Of a stretch of 64,000 nt of DNA, positions 46,068 to 54,744 are shown piece by piece. The position numbers and the translations under genes are program-made. Source of the DNA: UBA5078 sp040384465. Its GTDB lineage: Bacteria > Pseudomonadota > Gammaproteobacteria > Pseudomonadales > Pseudohongiellaceae. The DNA lies in contig JAZKJF010000003.1 in assembly GCA_040384465.1 (NCBI GenBank), forward strand, positions 372,001 through 436,000, written 5' to 3'. The first letter of the stretch is position 1; each line of letters starts with the position of its first letter. The notes under the pieces are model-generated. The model did not search any database, was not told where the DNA came from, and saw nothing but the letters and a program-made list of their open reading frames with translations.

Positions 46068-47228
46068 TTAACGACTGGTTCTTGCCTGCATCAGATCGAT
46101 GAAACGATCGAAGAGCGACGTGATGTCGTGCGGTCCAGGGCCAGCCTCGGGATGCCCTTGAAAACCGAAGGCCGGTTTATCGGTCCGCTCAATTCCCTGC
46201 AGACTGCCATCAAACAGTGAGCGATGTGTCGCCTTGAGATTCGCCGGTAATGTCGCTTCGTCAACTGCGAAACCATGGTTCTGGCTGGTAATGGCAACAA
46301 CGCCATCAGCAATTCTCTGCACAGGATGGTTGGCACCGTGGTGCCCTAGCTTCATCTTGATCGTTTTGGCACCACAGGCCAGCGCCAGCAACTGATGTCC
46401 GAGGCAGATGCCGAACACTGGCATGTCCTTGTTCAGAAACTCGCGAATCGCAGCAATTGCATAAGTGCATGGCTCGGGATCGCCGGGACCATTCGAGAGA
46501 AAGACTCCATCAGGATTCAGAGCAAACACTTCGCTTGCAGACGTCTGTGCGGGCACCACTGTCACGCGGCAATTGCGCTCGGCGAGATGACGCAGAATGT
46601 TGGTCTTGATGCCGAAGTCGTAAGCGACTATATGGAAAGGATTAGTCATGGTTTTTTCGCGATGCCCTTCAACCAGATCCCACAAGCCTTCGCGCCACTC
46701 GTAACTCTTCGCGACGGAGACTTCCTTGGCCAGATCCATGCCCTTCAGTCCGGGGAATTTTTTGGCCTCGGCAATGGCCTTTTCTTCGCCCATCTGCACG
46801 AGCGCATCGCCCGTCAGCAGACAACCATTCAACGGGCCCTTGTCTCTCAGAAGACGGGTCAGGCGGCGAGTATCAATCTCGGCGATGGCAACGACGTTGC
46901 GTGATTTCAAAAAGTCATCGAGGGTTTGTGCATTGCGCCAGTTGCTGGCCAGCATAGGGAGATTGCGAATCACCAAGCCGGAGGCCCACACTTTACCAGA
47001 CCCAATGTTGCCTGACTCATTGTCCTCGGCATTGGTGCCAGTATTGCCTATGTGGGGATAGGTCAGCGTAATGATTTGTCGTGCATAGGAAGGGTCCGTG
47101 AGTATTTCCTGATAACCGGTCATGGAGGTATTGAACACCACCTCCCCACTGGAAATACCGTGCGCACCAATGGCCTTGCCACGGAAAATACTGCCATCTT
47201 CCAATGCCAGTACAGCTGAATTAATCAA
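46068..47228 (-). CDS. carA: Carbamoyl-phosphate synthase small subunit
   Basis: 386 residues with the class I glutamine amidotransferase domain: catalytic Cys in FGICLGHQLLALACG, and the His/Glu of HPEAGPGPHD. The N-terminal part has FNTSMTGYQEILTDPSYARQ. The start is a TTG at 47228 with GGGAG 6 nt upstream (47239-47235); no in-frame ATG fits. An intrinsic terminator ends 33 nt before it. Together these suggest a low or tuned level of expression, perhaps by attenuation with pyrimidines. Confidence 0.96.
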   Translation of the reverse strand: MINSAVLALEDGSIFRGKAIGAHGISSGEVVFNTSMTGYQEILTDPSYARQIITLTYPHIGNTGTNAEDNESGNIGSGKVWASGLVIRNLPMLASNWRNAQTLDDFLKSRNVVAIAEIDTRRLTRLLRDKGPLNGCLLTGDALVQMGEEKAIAEAKKFPGLKGMDLAKEVSVAKSYEWREGLWDLVEGHREKTMTNPFHIVAYDFGIKTNILRHLAERNCRVTVVPAQTSASEVFALNPDGVFLSNGPGDPEPCTYAIAAIREFLNKDMPVFGICLGHQLLALACGAKTIKMKLGHHGANHPVQRIADGVVAITSQNHGFAVDEATLPANLKATHRSLFDGSLQGIERTDKPAFGFQGHPEAGPGPHDITSLFDRFIDLMQARTSR

Positions 47229-47234
47229 TGCAAT

Positions 47235-47239
47235 CTCCC
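47235..47239 (-). promoter_or_regulatory. Ribosome-binding site that fixes the carA TTG start
   Basis: GGGAG on the minus strand with 6 nt to the TTG at 47228. It settles the start of carA, for which no ATG is near. It lies only about 20 nt after the leader terminator, so the terminator and translation start are closely linked. Confidence 0.6.
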
Positions 47240-47260
47240 GATAAAACGCAAAATCCGGGT

Positions 47261-47296
47261 GAAAAAAAGCGGAATGAAACTAGCGCTTCATTCCGC
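47261..47296 (-). terminator. Intrinsic terminator between dapB and carA
   Basis: GCGGAATGAA pairs with TTCATTCCGC over an 8-nt loop and is followed by seven U residues on the minus strand. It lies 126 nt after the dapB stop and 33 nt before the carA start. It may end dapB, or act as an attenuator if a carA promoter lies upstream of it. Confidence 0.88.
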
Positions 47297-47421
47297 CCTT
47301 CTGTGAATCCGGTTATGTGCTCAGTTGTAAACATACTGAGGCCGCATTGTACGGGATTTGCCGGACCGGTGTCTACGAAGGGATTCCATCACCCGAGAGT
47401 AAAATCCCTGTATTCAGGCCA

Positions 47422-48231
47422 TCATCCTCCGAACAACACATCATCAATGGAGTAGAGACCCGGCCCTTTTCCTTGCAGCCATGCGGCTGCCCGCACAGCT
47501 CCTTTCGCGAAAGTCATGCGGCTGCTGGCCTTGTGTGTGATTTCCACGCGCTCGCCCAGCCCGGCAAAAATAACGGTGTGATCACCCACCACATCGCCTG
47601 CACGGATCGTGGCAAAGCCGATGGTCTGACGATCCCGTTCACCACTCATCCCCTCGCGTCCGTAGACAGCGACCTCGCTGAGATTACGGCCAAGCGCTGA
47701 GGCCACAACCTCCCCCATACGCAGAGCGGTTCCGGATGGAGAGTCTTTCTTGAAACGGTGATGAGCCTCAACGATTTCAATGTCGACATCATCCCCCAGC
47801 ACTCGCGCCGCCATATCGAGCAGCTTGAGACAGACATTGACGCCGACACTGAAATTTGGTGCGAACACGACAGGGATATCGACGGCACCAGCCGCAATTA
47901 TGCGCTTCTCGTCCTCTGTAAAACCGGTCGTCCCGATCACAATCGCCTTGCCATGCTGACGGCAGAATTGCAGGTGTGCCAAGGAAGACTCCCGAGCGGT
48001 GAAGTCGATCAGTACATCAAATTTATCCACTTGCGACAGCAGGTCTGCAGCAGCCGTCACTCCGAGTGCTTTCACCCCGGCCAGCAAGCCTATGTCTACT
48101 CCCAGCGCCGGATCATCGGCTAGCACGCTACCGGCTGTAACCTGCAACTCCGCACCATAATTCACGACAGCCTCGACCAGAGTCTTGCCCATCCTGCCCG
48201 CCACGCCAGCCACTGCAATTCTTGTCGCCAT
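47422..48231 (-). CDS. dapB: 4-hydroxy-tetrahydrodipicolinate reductase
   Basis: 269 residues. N-terminal NAD(P) site VAGVAGRMGKTL, then the substrate loop EAHHRFKKDSPSGTALRMGE, with catalytic His in HHRFKKDSPS. It makes tetrahydrodipicolinate for lysine and peptidoglycan diaminopimelate. In many relatives dnaK-dnaJ precede dapB; here a divergent sigma-factor gene does. The window between (225 nt) is the shared promoter region. Confidence 0.97.
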   Translation of the reverse strand: MATRIAVAGVAGRMGKTLVEAVVNYGAELQVTAGSVLADDPALGVDIGLLAGVKALGVTAAADLLSQVDKFDVLIDFTARESSLAHLQFCRQHGKAIVIGTTGFTEDEKRIIAAGAVDIPVVFAPNFSVGVNVCLKLLDMAARVLGDDVDIEIVEAHHRFKKDSPSGTALRMGEVVASALGRNLSEVAVYGREGMSGERDRQTIGFATIRAGDVVGDHTVIFAGLGERVEITHKASSRMTFAKGAVRAAAWLQGKGPGLYSIDDVLFGG

Positions 48232-48384
48232 TTGCTTTGTTCCTGTTTGCCACCCATACCTGAATCAGGGGCGCGATTATAGCGACCCGCCACTGATGTT
48301 GCATCTCGTGCAAATGACTTGCCGCCCTTGGCTAATTTGGGCAAACTCCTGTCTCGACTGGCACCTCCCCCGAAACATTCCTCC

Positions 48385-48391
48385 GGAACTT
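48385..48391 (+). promoter_or_regulatory. ECF-type -35-like element upstream of the sigma-factor gene
   Basis: GGAACTT is the -35 core recognised by RpoE-like sigma factors. It lies 66 nt upstream of the ECF sigma ATG. The expected -10 (TCTGA or similar, 16-17 nt on) is not clear (CGGCG), so autoregulation is a weak guess. Confidence 0.25.
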
Positions 48392-48456
48392 TGCGGGCTC
48401 ACCCCTGCGGCGCCGGAATATCCACCAGCTTTGACCCTCTGGTACTACGAAAAGAA

Positions 48457-49011
48457 ATGAGCGACACCCCGGTCTTGGACGATAGAGACAAGAAGGAGCG
48501 TTACGAAACGCTTGTCGATGCGTTGTATCAGGACGTCTATCGCTACGCCTATTGGCTATGCAAGAACAAAGCATTGGCAGAAGATCTAGTTCAGGAAACT
48601 TTTTTGCGCGCATGGCGGTCTTTGGATAGCCTCCAGAACGACAAAGCGGCCAAAGCATGGCTTTTCACCATATTGCGCCGCGAAAACGCCCGGCTTTATG
48701 AACGTTACCGGCCGGACCTCGTTGATATCGAAGATCAGAGTATCGCCGATCTGGATGAGAATGAGCCGGATCAACGCCTGGACCGCCGTCTCCTGCACGA
48801 GGCCATCGCCACACTGGAGAAAGATTATCGGGAGCCTTTGCTGCTGCAGGTAATCGGTGGATTCAGTGGCAAGGAGATCGCTGAGATTCTGAACCTGAAC
48901 AACAATACAGTGATGACACGGCTGTTCAGGGCACGTGGCAAGCTGAAGAGTATTTTCATTCCCGGCAGTGATGCAGACGATGTTCTGGATGACATGGACC
49001 TGGAAAGCTGA
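48457..49011 (+). CDS. ECF-family RNA polymerase sigma factor
   Basis: 184 residues from the ATG at 48457. Region 2 has DVYRYAYWLCKNKALAEDLV and QETFLRAWRSLDSL; region 4 is a helix-turn-helix around GGFSGKEIAEILNLNNNTVMTRLFRARGKLK. There are no regions 1.1 or 3, so it is of ECF type. It is followed 32 nt later by a DUF3379 gene, the usual anti-sigma-like partner in Shewanella/Vibrio-type genomes. It would turn on a regulon that I cannot see from here. The C-terminus is acidic (GSDADDVLDDMDLES). Confidence 0.93.
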   Translation: MSDTPVLDDRDKKERYETLVDALYQDVYRYAYWLCKNKALAEDLVQETFLRAWRSLDSLQNDKAAKAWLFTILRRENARLYERYRPDLVDIEDQSIADLDENEPDQRLDRRLLHEAIATLEKDYREPLLLQVIGGFSGKEIAEILNLNNNTVMTRLFRARGKLKSIFIPGSDADDVLDDMDLES

Positions 49012-49043
49012 CAGACCCGAGAGATAACCCCGACAAGAGTCCA

Positions 49044-49781
49044 ATGACGATGGATGACTTAGAATTCAGAAAGCGCGCGCTGGCCAACCCTCATGATACC
49101 GACGAGGATTTTGTTGCTGCCACAGCCTCCAGCCCGGAGCGACTGCGGCTGGTGCTGGACCTCAAAGCCCTGGACAAACGGATTGTCGAGACAGTCAATG
49201 CGGTAGCCATCCCTGCAGACCTGGCTGCGAGACTCAAAAACCACCAACCCAAGGTCAGCCAACCCACGAAGTCCATCTGGACCAACTACTACGCCATGGC
49301 CGCGAGCCTGGTGATTGCGGTGGGCGTCATCCTGTCGATCGGTTTGCAGAGCGCGAGCCCCAGTGCCGCAGACTTGCAGCTGCACGACGACGCAATCAGC
49401 CATGTCCTCAGGGAAGAAACGCGTTACGACAGAAATGCCAGCGATATGAGCTGGCAGCAGCTCAATGCAGTGATTGCCGAGGCCGGTGGCCATCTGCGTG
49501 AAAACGAACGCATCAAAACCCTGCACATCAAGTTTGCCAATGGCTGCCGTCTTGCTTCAGGCAACGGGGCGCACATTGTCATGGAAGGCACCAAGGGTTC
49601 GGTCTCGGTGCTGATCGTCCACAGTTCACCCGTGAAAACCCGCTTTGATGTGAACGATCCGCGCTTCGCAGGCAAGATCATTCCCATTGGGGAAGGTAAC
49701 CTGATTATCGTCGGTGAGAAGGAGGAGCCTCTGGAAACCTATGAGGCATTGCTGACTGACGCCTTCGAGTGGGTGATCTGA
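49044..49781 (+). CDS. DUF3379 membrane protein, probable anti-sigma factor
   Basis: 245 residues. The cytoplasmic N-terminal part (to residue 80) is helical and charged, with FRKRALANPHDTDEDFVAA, as DUF3379 proteins have. A membrane helix (YAMAASLVIAVGVILSIGLQ, about 83-102) is followed by a periplasmic domain with ANGCRLASGNGAHIVMEG and a final EALLTDAFEWVI. The order sigma-then-membrane protein and topology fit an anti-sigma factor, but no zinc motif of the ZAS type is visible. It converges on the acyl-CoA dehydrogenase gene with 17 nt between. Confidence 0.82.
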   Translation: MTMDDLEFRKRALANPHDTDEDFVAATASSPERLRLVLDLKALDKRIVETVNAVAIPADLAARLKNHQPKVSQPTKSIWTNYYAMAASLVIAVGVILSIGLQSASPSAADLQLHDDAISHVLREETRYDRNASDMSWQQLNAVIAEAGGHLRENERIKTLHIKFANGCRLASGNGAHIVMEGTKGSVSVLIVHSSPVKTRFDVNDPRFAGKIIPIGEGNLIIVGEKEEPLETYEALLTDAFEWVI

Positions 49782-49798
49782 CGTTCAGACGCAGCGGA

Positions 49799-51592
49799 TC
49801 AGAACTGGTCCGCTGCCATCGCCATCAAGGACGCACTGCCTCCCTGAATTTCGCCTGCCAAAGCCGTATAACCGGGCAGTACCCGCGCCATGAAGAAACG
49901 CCCTGTCTTCAGTTTTGCATCATAAAACTGCTCGTCACCGCTCCCATCGGTCAGCGCCAACAATGCCACTCTCGCCATGCGTGCCCACATGTAGGCATAC
50001 AGGACCAGCGTCATCAGCCGCAGATAGGGCGCTGATGCCGCCCCGATTTCGTCAGGGTTACGGCCAGCCGCGTCCTTGAGCCAGCGCGTCGTGATAGACA
50101 GTGACTCCAGCGCTTCCTGTAAGGGCATGAGGAACTCCTTCATTCCGTCTATGGTCCCCTCCTGTTTGAGGAAACCGCTGATTTCCTCCACGAGGATGTC
50201 GAGCATCCCCTCGCTATCCTTCACTACCTTGCGCCCGGCAAGGTCCAGCGCCTGAATACCATTGGTGCCTTCGTAAATCTGCGCGATGCGCGCATCTCTG
50301 ACGTTCTGCTCCAACCCCCATTCACGCACATAACCATGCCCACCCAGCACTTGTTGCGCGAGCACACAGGATTCGAACCCTCGATCCGAGAAAGCCGCTT
50401 TGGCGACCGGCGTCAGCAACGCCACCAGACGGGCCGCGCGCAACCGAGTTGTGGCATCAGGATGAAAATGCGCCAGATCCAGCTGGCTCGCAACATACAA
50501 CGCCAGTGCGCGTCCGGCTTCGACATCAGCCCGCACACTCAAGAGCATGCGCCGCACATCGGGATGTACGATGATCGGATCTGCAGGACCGCCAGGATTT
50601 GTAGTGCCGGTGGCGGCACGCCCTTGCAGACGACCACGGGCATAGGCCGCAGCCGTTTGATAGGAACTCTCGCTCAGGCCGATGCCCTGCAAGCCAATCG
50701 ACAAACGCTCGTAGTTCATCATGGTGAACATGTACGACAAGCCTTTGTTGATCTCGCCAACCAGATAGCCACTTGCACCATCGAAGTTCATGACGCATGT
50801 CGACGACGCCTTGATGCCCATCTTGTGTTCGATGGACCCGCAGGTCACCTGATTACGCGTCCCAGGCTCGCCGTTTGCAGAGGGCAGGTGGCGCGGCACC
50901 AGAAACAACGAAATGCCCTTCGGTCCGGGCGGCGCATCAGGCAACTTGGCCAACACCAGGTGGACGATATTGCGGGTCAGGTCATGCTCGCCGCCGGTGA
51001 TGAATATCTTGGTCCCGGTGATCCGGTAGCTGCCGTCTGCCTGTAGTTGCGCGCGGCTCTTGATGATGCCCAGATCGGTACCGGCATGAGGCTCGGTCAG
51101 GCACATCGTCGCCGACCACTCACCACTGTAGAGTCTGGGCAGATACTCCTGTTTCAGGACGGGAGAGGCATGACGGGCCAGCGCCAGACTCGCACCAGCA
51201 CTCAGAATGGGGTAGAGCGCAAAGGAGCAGTTGGCCCCCATGATCATCTCTTCAAACAACACGGCCAGCATCTTGGGCATGCCCTGCCCGCCATGCTCGA
51301 CATCACCTGAGAGCCCGATCCAACCACCCTGCGCGAAAGCCCGGTAAGCCTCCCGAAACCCGGCTGGTGTATGCACTTGTCCTTGCTCGAAACGGCACCC
51401 TTCCTCGTCACCGCTCCTGTTGAGGGGTGCCAGCACCTCTTCTGCCATCTGCGCGGCGCTGTCGAGGATGGCGTCCATCAGATCCGTGGTCACCTCAGCC
51501 GTACCCGGCATCTGCGTGAACAGACTCTCGGCCCGCATGACCTCATGAAGGATGAACTGCATGTCTCGAATCGGAGCCTTGTACGCCGTCAC
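49799..51592 (-). CDS. Acyl-CoA dehydrogenase (DmdC/long-form family)
   Basis: 597 residues if it starts at the GTG at 51592, which has AGGGAG 6 nt upstream (51604-51599); an ATG at 51607 would read through that site. This length and VTAYKAPIRDMQF start fit the 600-residue acyl-CoA dehydrogenases with an extra C-terminal domain, among them DmdC (methylmercaptopropionyl-CoA) and medium-chain types. FAD-site motifs: SATMCLTEPHAGTDLG and KIFITGGEHDLT; the base region is YEGTNGIQALDLAGRK, with its Glu. It oxidises an acyl-CoA at the alpha-beta bond. The chain length is not evident. No beta-oxidation genes are beside it. Confidence 0.9.
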   Translation of the reverse strand: MTAYKAPIRDMQFILHEVMRAESLFTQMPGTAEVTTDLMDAILDSAAQMAEEVLAPLNRSGDEEGCRFEQGQVHTPAGFREAYRAFAQGGWIGLSGDVEHGGQGMPKMLAVLFEEMIMGANCSFALYPILSAGASLALARHASPVLKQEYLPRLYSGEWSATMCLTEPHAGTDLGIIKSRAQLQADGSYRITGTKIFITGGEHDLTRNIVHLVLAKLPDAPPGPKGISLFLVPRHLPSANGEPGTRNQVTCGSIEHKMGIKASSTCVMNFDGASGYLVGEINKGLSYMFTMMNYERLSIGLQGIGLSESSYQTAAAYARGRLQGRAATGTTNPGGPADPIIVHPDVRRMLLSVRADVEAGRALALYVASQLDLAHFHPDATTRLRAARLVALLTPVAKAAFSDRGFESCVLAQQVLGGHGYVREWGLEQNVRDARIAQIYEGTNGIQALDLAGRKVVKDSEGMLDILVEEISGFLKQEGTIDGMKEFLMPLQEALESLSITTRWLKDAAGRNPDEIGAASAPYLRLMTLVLYAYMWARMARVALLALTDGSGDEQFYDAKLKTGRFFMARVLPGYTALAGEIQGGSASLMAMAADQF

Positions 51593-51665
51593 GGTCTTCT
51601 CCCTCATGAACGAAAGGCCTAAGGTACTCAGCACCAAGGGGGAGGTCAATCAGGCGATTCGGGCG

Positions 51666-52367
51666 CTATGCGTTCAGGAGGGACGTGACGTCAATGGAGG
51701 AGGCAATTCTTTCGACCATCCCTTCACTTCCCTGCAGATAAGGGATACGCCCAAGACAAGGCGCGTGCAGACGGGAGGCAATGGCGTCGATGTTGGCATC
51801 GACAAACGGCATTTCGGGATCGATCACGTTGGCAACCCAGCCTGCCAGCCGGACACCATCCAGGTGAATGGCCTGTGCCGTGAGCAGAGCGTGGTTGATA
51901 CAGCCCAGACGGATGCCCACCACGAGAATCACCGGGATATCCAGCACCTTGGCCAGATCGGATAGGAACTGGCGGGAATTGATAGGGACACGCCAGCCCC
52001 CTGCTCCCTCGATCACGGTGAGCTTGGCCCGACGCATCATCACGCCACGGCACATTCCCTCCAGGCGTGCGATGTCGATTCGGCGCCCTTCCTGCTCTGC
52101 TGCGATATGCGGTGCCACAGCGAGTTTCAACGCGACAGGGTTGACTTGCTCATAGGGCAAGGACAACGAACTGAATTGCTGCAGCAACAGAGCATCATCG
52201 TTGCGCAGGCCTTGTTCGGTCTCCACACAGCCTGCCGCCACAGGCTTCAGGCCGACCGTGCTGAGCCCGCTGAGGTTGGCAGCGTGCAGAATCCCGGCGG
52301 CGACCAGCGACTTGCCGACTCCTGTGTCAGTGCCCGCAATGAATATTGTTCTGGGTTTTTCAGACAT
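51666..52367 (-). CDS. bioD: Dethiobiotin synthetase
   Basis: 233 residues. P-loop FIAGTDTGVGKSLVAAG, then LKPVAAGC and VIEGAGGWRVPIN, the BioD signatures. It closes the ureido ring from diaminopelargonate with CO2 and ATP. Its start overlaps the bioF stop by 8 nt. It is the last gene of bioB-bioF-bioD; bioC and bioH, often found with them, are not in this locus. Confidence 0.96.
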   Translation of the reverse strand: MSEKPRTIFIAGTDTGVGKSLVAAGILHAANLSGLSTVGLKPVAAGCVETEQGLRNDDALLLQQFSSLSLPYEQVNPVALKLAVAPHIAAEQEGRRIDIARLEGMCRGVMMRRAKLTVIEGAGGWRVPINSRQFLSDLAKVLDIPVILVVGIRLGCINHALLTAQAIHLDGVRLAGWVANVIDPEMPFVDANIDAIASRLHAPCLGRIPYLQGSEGMVERIASSIDVTSLLNA

Positions 52368-53559
52368 GCTGGCTCACTCGCTCCAAAGCACTGACAAGTC
52401 GGTCCAGATGCGCATCCGTGTGGGCCGCACTGAACGTGATACGCAACCGCGACGTCCCCACCGGCACTGTCGGTGGGCGGATCGCAGACACATGAATCCC
52501 TTCTTTGGCCAGAATGCTGCTCGCACGCTGTGCCTTTTCCACATCGCCCAGTATGAGAGCCTGAATTGGCGATGTCGATTCCAGCAAGGGCAGGCCCAGA
52601 CCTGCAACCCGGTGCCGAAAGCGTGTCACCAGTTCCTGCAATCTGGCACGCCGCCAGGGCTCTTCACGCAGAATGCGCAGACTAGTACGCGTGGCTTCTG
52701 CCACCGCAGGCGGCATCGCGGTGCTGTAGATATAAGGGCGGGCGAACTGAATCAGGTACTCGATCAAGGCATTGTCACCGACTACAAAGGCGCCGCTGCT
52801 GCCGAAAGCTTTGCCCAACGTGCCGATCAGAATCGGGAGCTGAGCCTGACTGATAGGCTGACTGAGCGGCTGTCCATCCACATCGGTGAACGCCTCGACG
52901 ATACCCCGTCCAGTGGTGCCGAGGCAGCCAATACCGTGAGCATCATCGATCATCAGCCAGGCGCCATGTCGCTCGGCAATGCTCACCAGTTCCGGCAAAG
53001 GCGCCAGATCGCCATCCATGCTGAACACGCCGTCACTGACAATCAGATGGTGATCTGCCTTGCTGGCCGCCAGCATCGCTTCCAGTGCCGCCATGTCCTT
53101 GTGCGGGTAGCGCTTGGAATCTGCCTTGCTCAGCCAGCCGCCATCAAGCAGTGAGGCGTGATTGAGTGCATCCTGCAACACCAGACCACCCGTATTCACC
53201 AAGGCGTTGATAATGCCCGTATTGGCCATGTACCCGGTGGAAAACACCAGCGCACGGTCACGCCCCATGAAATCTGCCAGCTCTTCTTCCAACGCTTGAT
53301 GGGCGCGACAATGGCCCGTCACCAGATGTGAGCCACCACTGCCGAGCCCATAACAGTCGACAGCGTCCTTGAATGCGGCACGGACTTGCGGATGATTGGC
53401 AAGACCCAGGTAATCATTGCTGCAAAACGACAACAGCCCGCGTCCCTCCACTTGCTGCTCAGGTTGTTGTGCGCCATCGCGAGCCACTCGCCGCCGCATC
53501 AGACCCGCTCTTTCGCGAGCCAGTAACTGTCCCTCCAGAAACGGCAGCAATGTGCTCAA
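52360..53559 (-). CDS. bioF: 8-amino-7-oxononanoate synthase
   Basis: 399 residues. PLP lysine in IGTLGKAFGSSGAF; also FCSNDYLGLANHP, GSGGSHLVTGHCRAH and DDAHGIGCLG. It condenses pimeloyl thioester with alanine. The start is a TTG at 53559 that overlaps the bioB stop by 4 nt (TTGA), so translation is coupled; the next ATG would drop 20 residues that belong to the family. Confidence 0.95.
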   Translation of the reverse strand: MSTLLPFLEGQLLARERAGLMRRRVARDGAQQPEQQVEGRGLLSFCSNDYLGLANHPQVRAAFKDAVDCYGLGSGGSHLVTGHCRAHQALEEELADFMGRDRALVFSTGYMANTGIINALVNTGGLVLQDALNHASLLDGGWLSKADSKRYPHKDMAALEAMLAASKADHHLIVSDGVFSMDGDLAPLPELVSIAERHGAWLMIDDAHGIGCLGTTGRGIVEAFTDVDGQPLSQPISQAQLPILIGTLGKAFGSSGAFVVGDNALIEYLIQFARPYIYSTAMPPAVAEATRTSLRILREEPWRRARLQELVTRFRHRVAGLGLPLLESTSPIQALILGDVEKAQRASSILAKEGIHVSAIRPPTVPVGTSRLRITFSAAHTDAHLDRLVSALERVSQHV

Positions 53560-54596
53560 TTCACCGCCTCGGCAACGCTGATCTGCGGGGCCGGATAGAA
53601 CAAGGCGTTGGGAGCAACAAGGGGGGCAGCAGGCGTATCACGCACGTGCAACCGCTCTGGCTGCAGCCCCAGTTTTGCAAACAACGCCAGATCTGCACTC
53701 TCCTCCGGCAATGGGGTGGTGAGGAGTTTTTCACCGTAGAAAATGGAATTGGCTCCAGCAAGGAAGCACAGGGCCTGCATCTGTTCGTTCATGGACTGAC
53801 GCCCTGCCGAAAGACGAACGTAAGAGCGCGGCATGAGGATACGCGCGACGGCAATGGTGCGGATGAATTCAAAGGGGTCCAGGTCTTCGACATCCTGCAA
53901 CGGCGTGCCTTTGACCTTCACCAGCATGTTGATCGGCACACTTTCGGGATGCGCTGGCATGTTGGCCAACTGCTGCAGCAAGCCCACGCGGTCAGCAGCG
54001 CTTTCCCCCATGCCGACAATGCCGCCAGCGCAGACTTTCATCCCGGACTGACGGACGCGCCCCAGAGTGTCCAGACGATCCTGAAACGTGCGGGTGGTGA
54101 TGATGCTGTTGTAGAACTCCGGTGAGGTGTCCAGATTGTGGTTGTAATAATCCAGCCCGGCTTCGGCCAGGGCGTCAGATTGCTCCTGATCCAGAGCACC
54201 CAACGTCATGCAGGTCTCCATGCCCAGCGCTCGCACCTGGCGAACAATCTCCAGCACATGCGGGAAATCCTTGGCTGAAGGGTTCTTCCAGGCTGCGCCC
54301 ATGCAGAAGCGGGTGGCTCCGTTGGTTTTGGCCAGATGAGCTTGTTCAAGCACCTTCTCCAGCGCCAGCAGTTTTTCCTTTTCCAAGCCAGTGTTGTAGT
54401 GACCACTCTGAGGACAGTATTTGCAATCCTCCGGGCAGGCTCCCGTCTTGATCGACAACAAGGTGCTCATCTGCACTCTATTGGGATCGAAATTCTGGCG
54501 ATGAACGCTCTGCGCCTGGAACACCAGATCCATGAATGGCTGCTCAAACAAGGCCGTGATCTGTGTTCGTGTCCATGCGGTGTGGGGTGCTGACAT
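53556..54596 (-). CDS. bioB: Biotin synthase
   Basis: 346 residues from the ATG at 54596 (AGGA about 8 nt upstream). Radical-SAM cluster cysteines C54, C58 and C61 in CPEDCKYCPQSG, and SIKTGACPEDC, NHNLDTSPEFY, AGGIVGMGE and the [2Fe-2S] arginine in YVRLSAGRQSM. It inserts sulfur into dethiobiotin. It leads bioB-bioF-bioD and is preceded by a promoter with a BirA operator. Confidence 0.97.
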   Translation of the reverse strand: MSAPHTAWTRTQITALFEQPFMDLVFQAQSVHRQNFDPNRVQMSTLLSIKTGACPEDCKYCPQSGHYNTGLEKEKLLALEKVLEQAHLAKTNGATRFCMGAAWKNPSAKDFPHVLEIVRQVRALGMETCMTLGALDQEQSDALAEAGLDYYNHNLDTSPEFYNSIITTRTFQDRLDTLGRVRQSGMKVCAGGIVGMGESAADRVGLLQQLANMPAHPESVPINMLVKVKGTPLQDVEDLDPFEFIRTIAVARILMPRSYVRLSAGRQSMNEQMQALCFLAGANSIFYGEKLLTTPLPEESADLALFAKLGLQPERLHVRDTPAAPLVAPNALFYPAPQISVAEAVN

Positions 54597-54680
54597 CCTG
54601 CTGTTCCTGTTGCTGAGAAGGGTGATTGGAAAGCCGTGGCGAGCAAGACAGCGGGGCACGGCTATACTGGAAAGAGGTCT

Positions 54681-54708
54681 ATTTTATGAACGGAGCAGGC
54701 CTTGTCAA
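54681..54708 (-). promoter_or_regulatory. Predicted bioB promoter
   Basis: On the minus strand TTGACA (54708-54703) and TAAAAT (54686-54681) with a 16-bp spacer. The -35 lies inside the left half of the BirA operator, so a bound repressor would block it. Confidence 0.6.
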
Positions 54709-54733
54709 CTTTATATATTTTATAAGTTTACGA
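54702..54733. promoter_or_regulatory. BirA operator between bioB and comF-bioA
   Basis: TTGTCAAC, 16 A/T bases and GTTTACGA match the TTGTAAAC-N16-GTTTACAA operator of biotin repressor BirA with two mismatches. It sits between the divergent bioBFD and comF-bioA genes. So both arms are probably repressed when biotin is ample. Confidence 0.75.
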
Positions 54734-54744
54734 ATGGGTGTTTT

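Noticed and set aside
49791..49816. 8-bp stem between the DUF3379 gene and the acyl-CoA dehydrogenase as a terminator
   Set aside because: No U tract on either strand, and it overlaps the dehydrogenase coding end.
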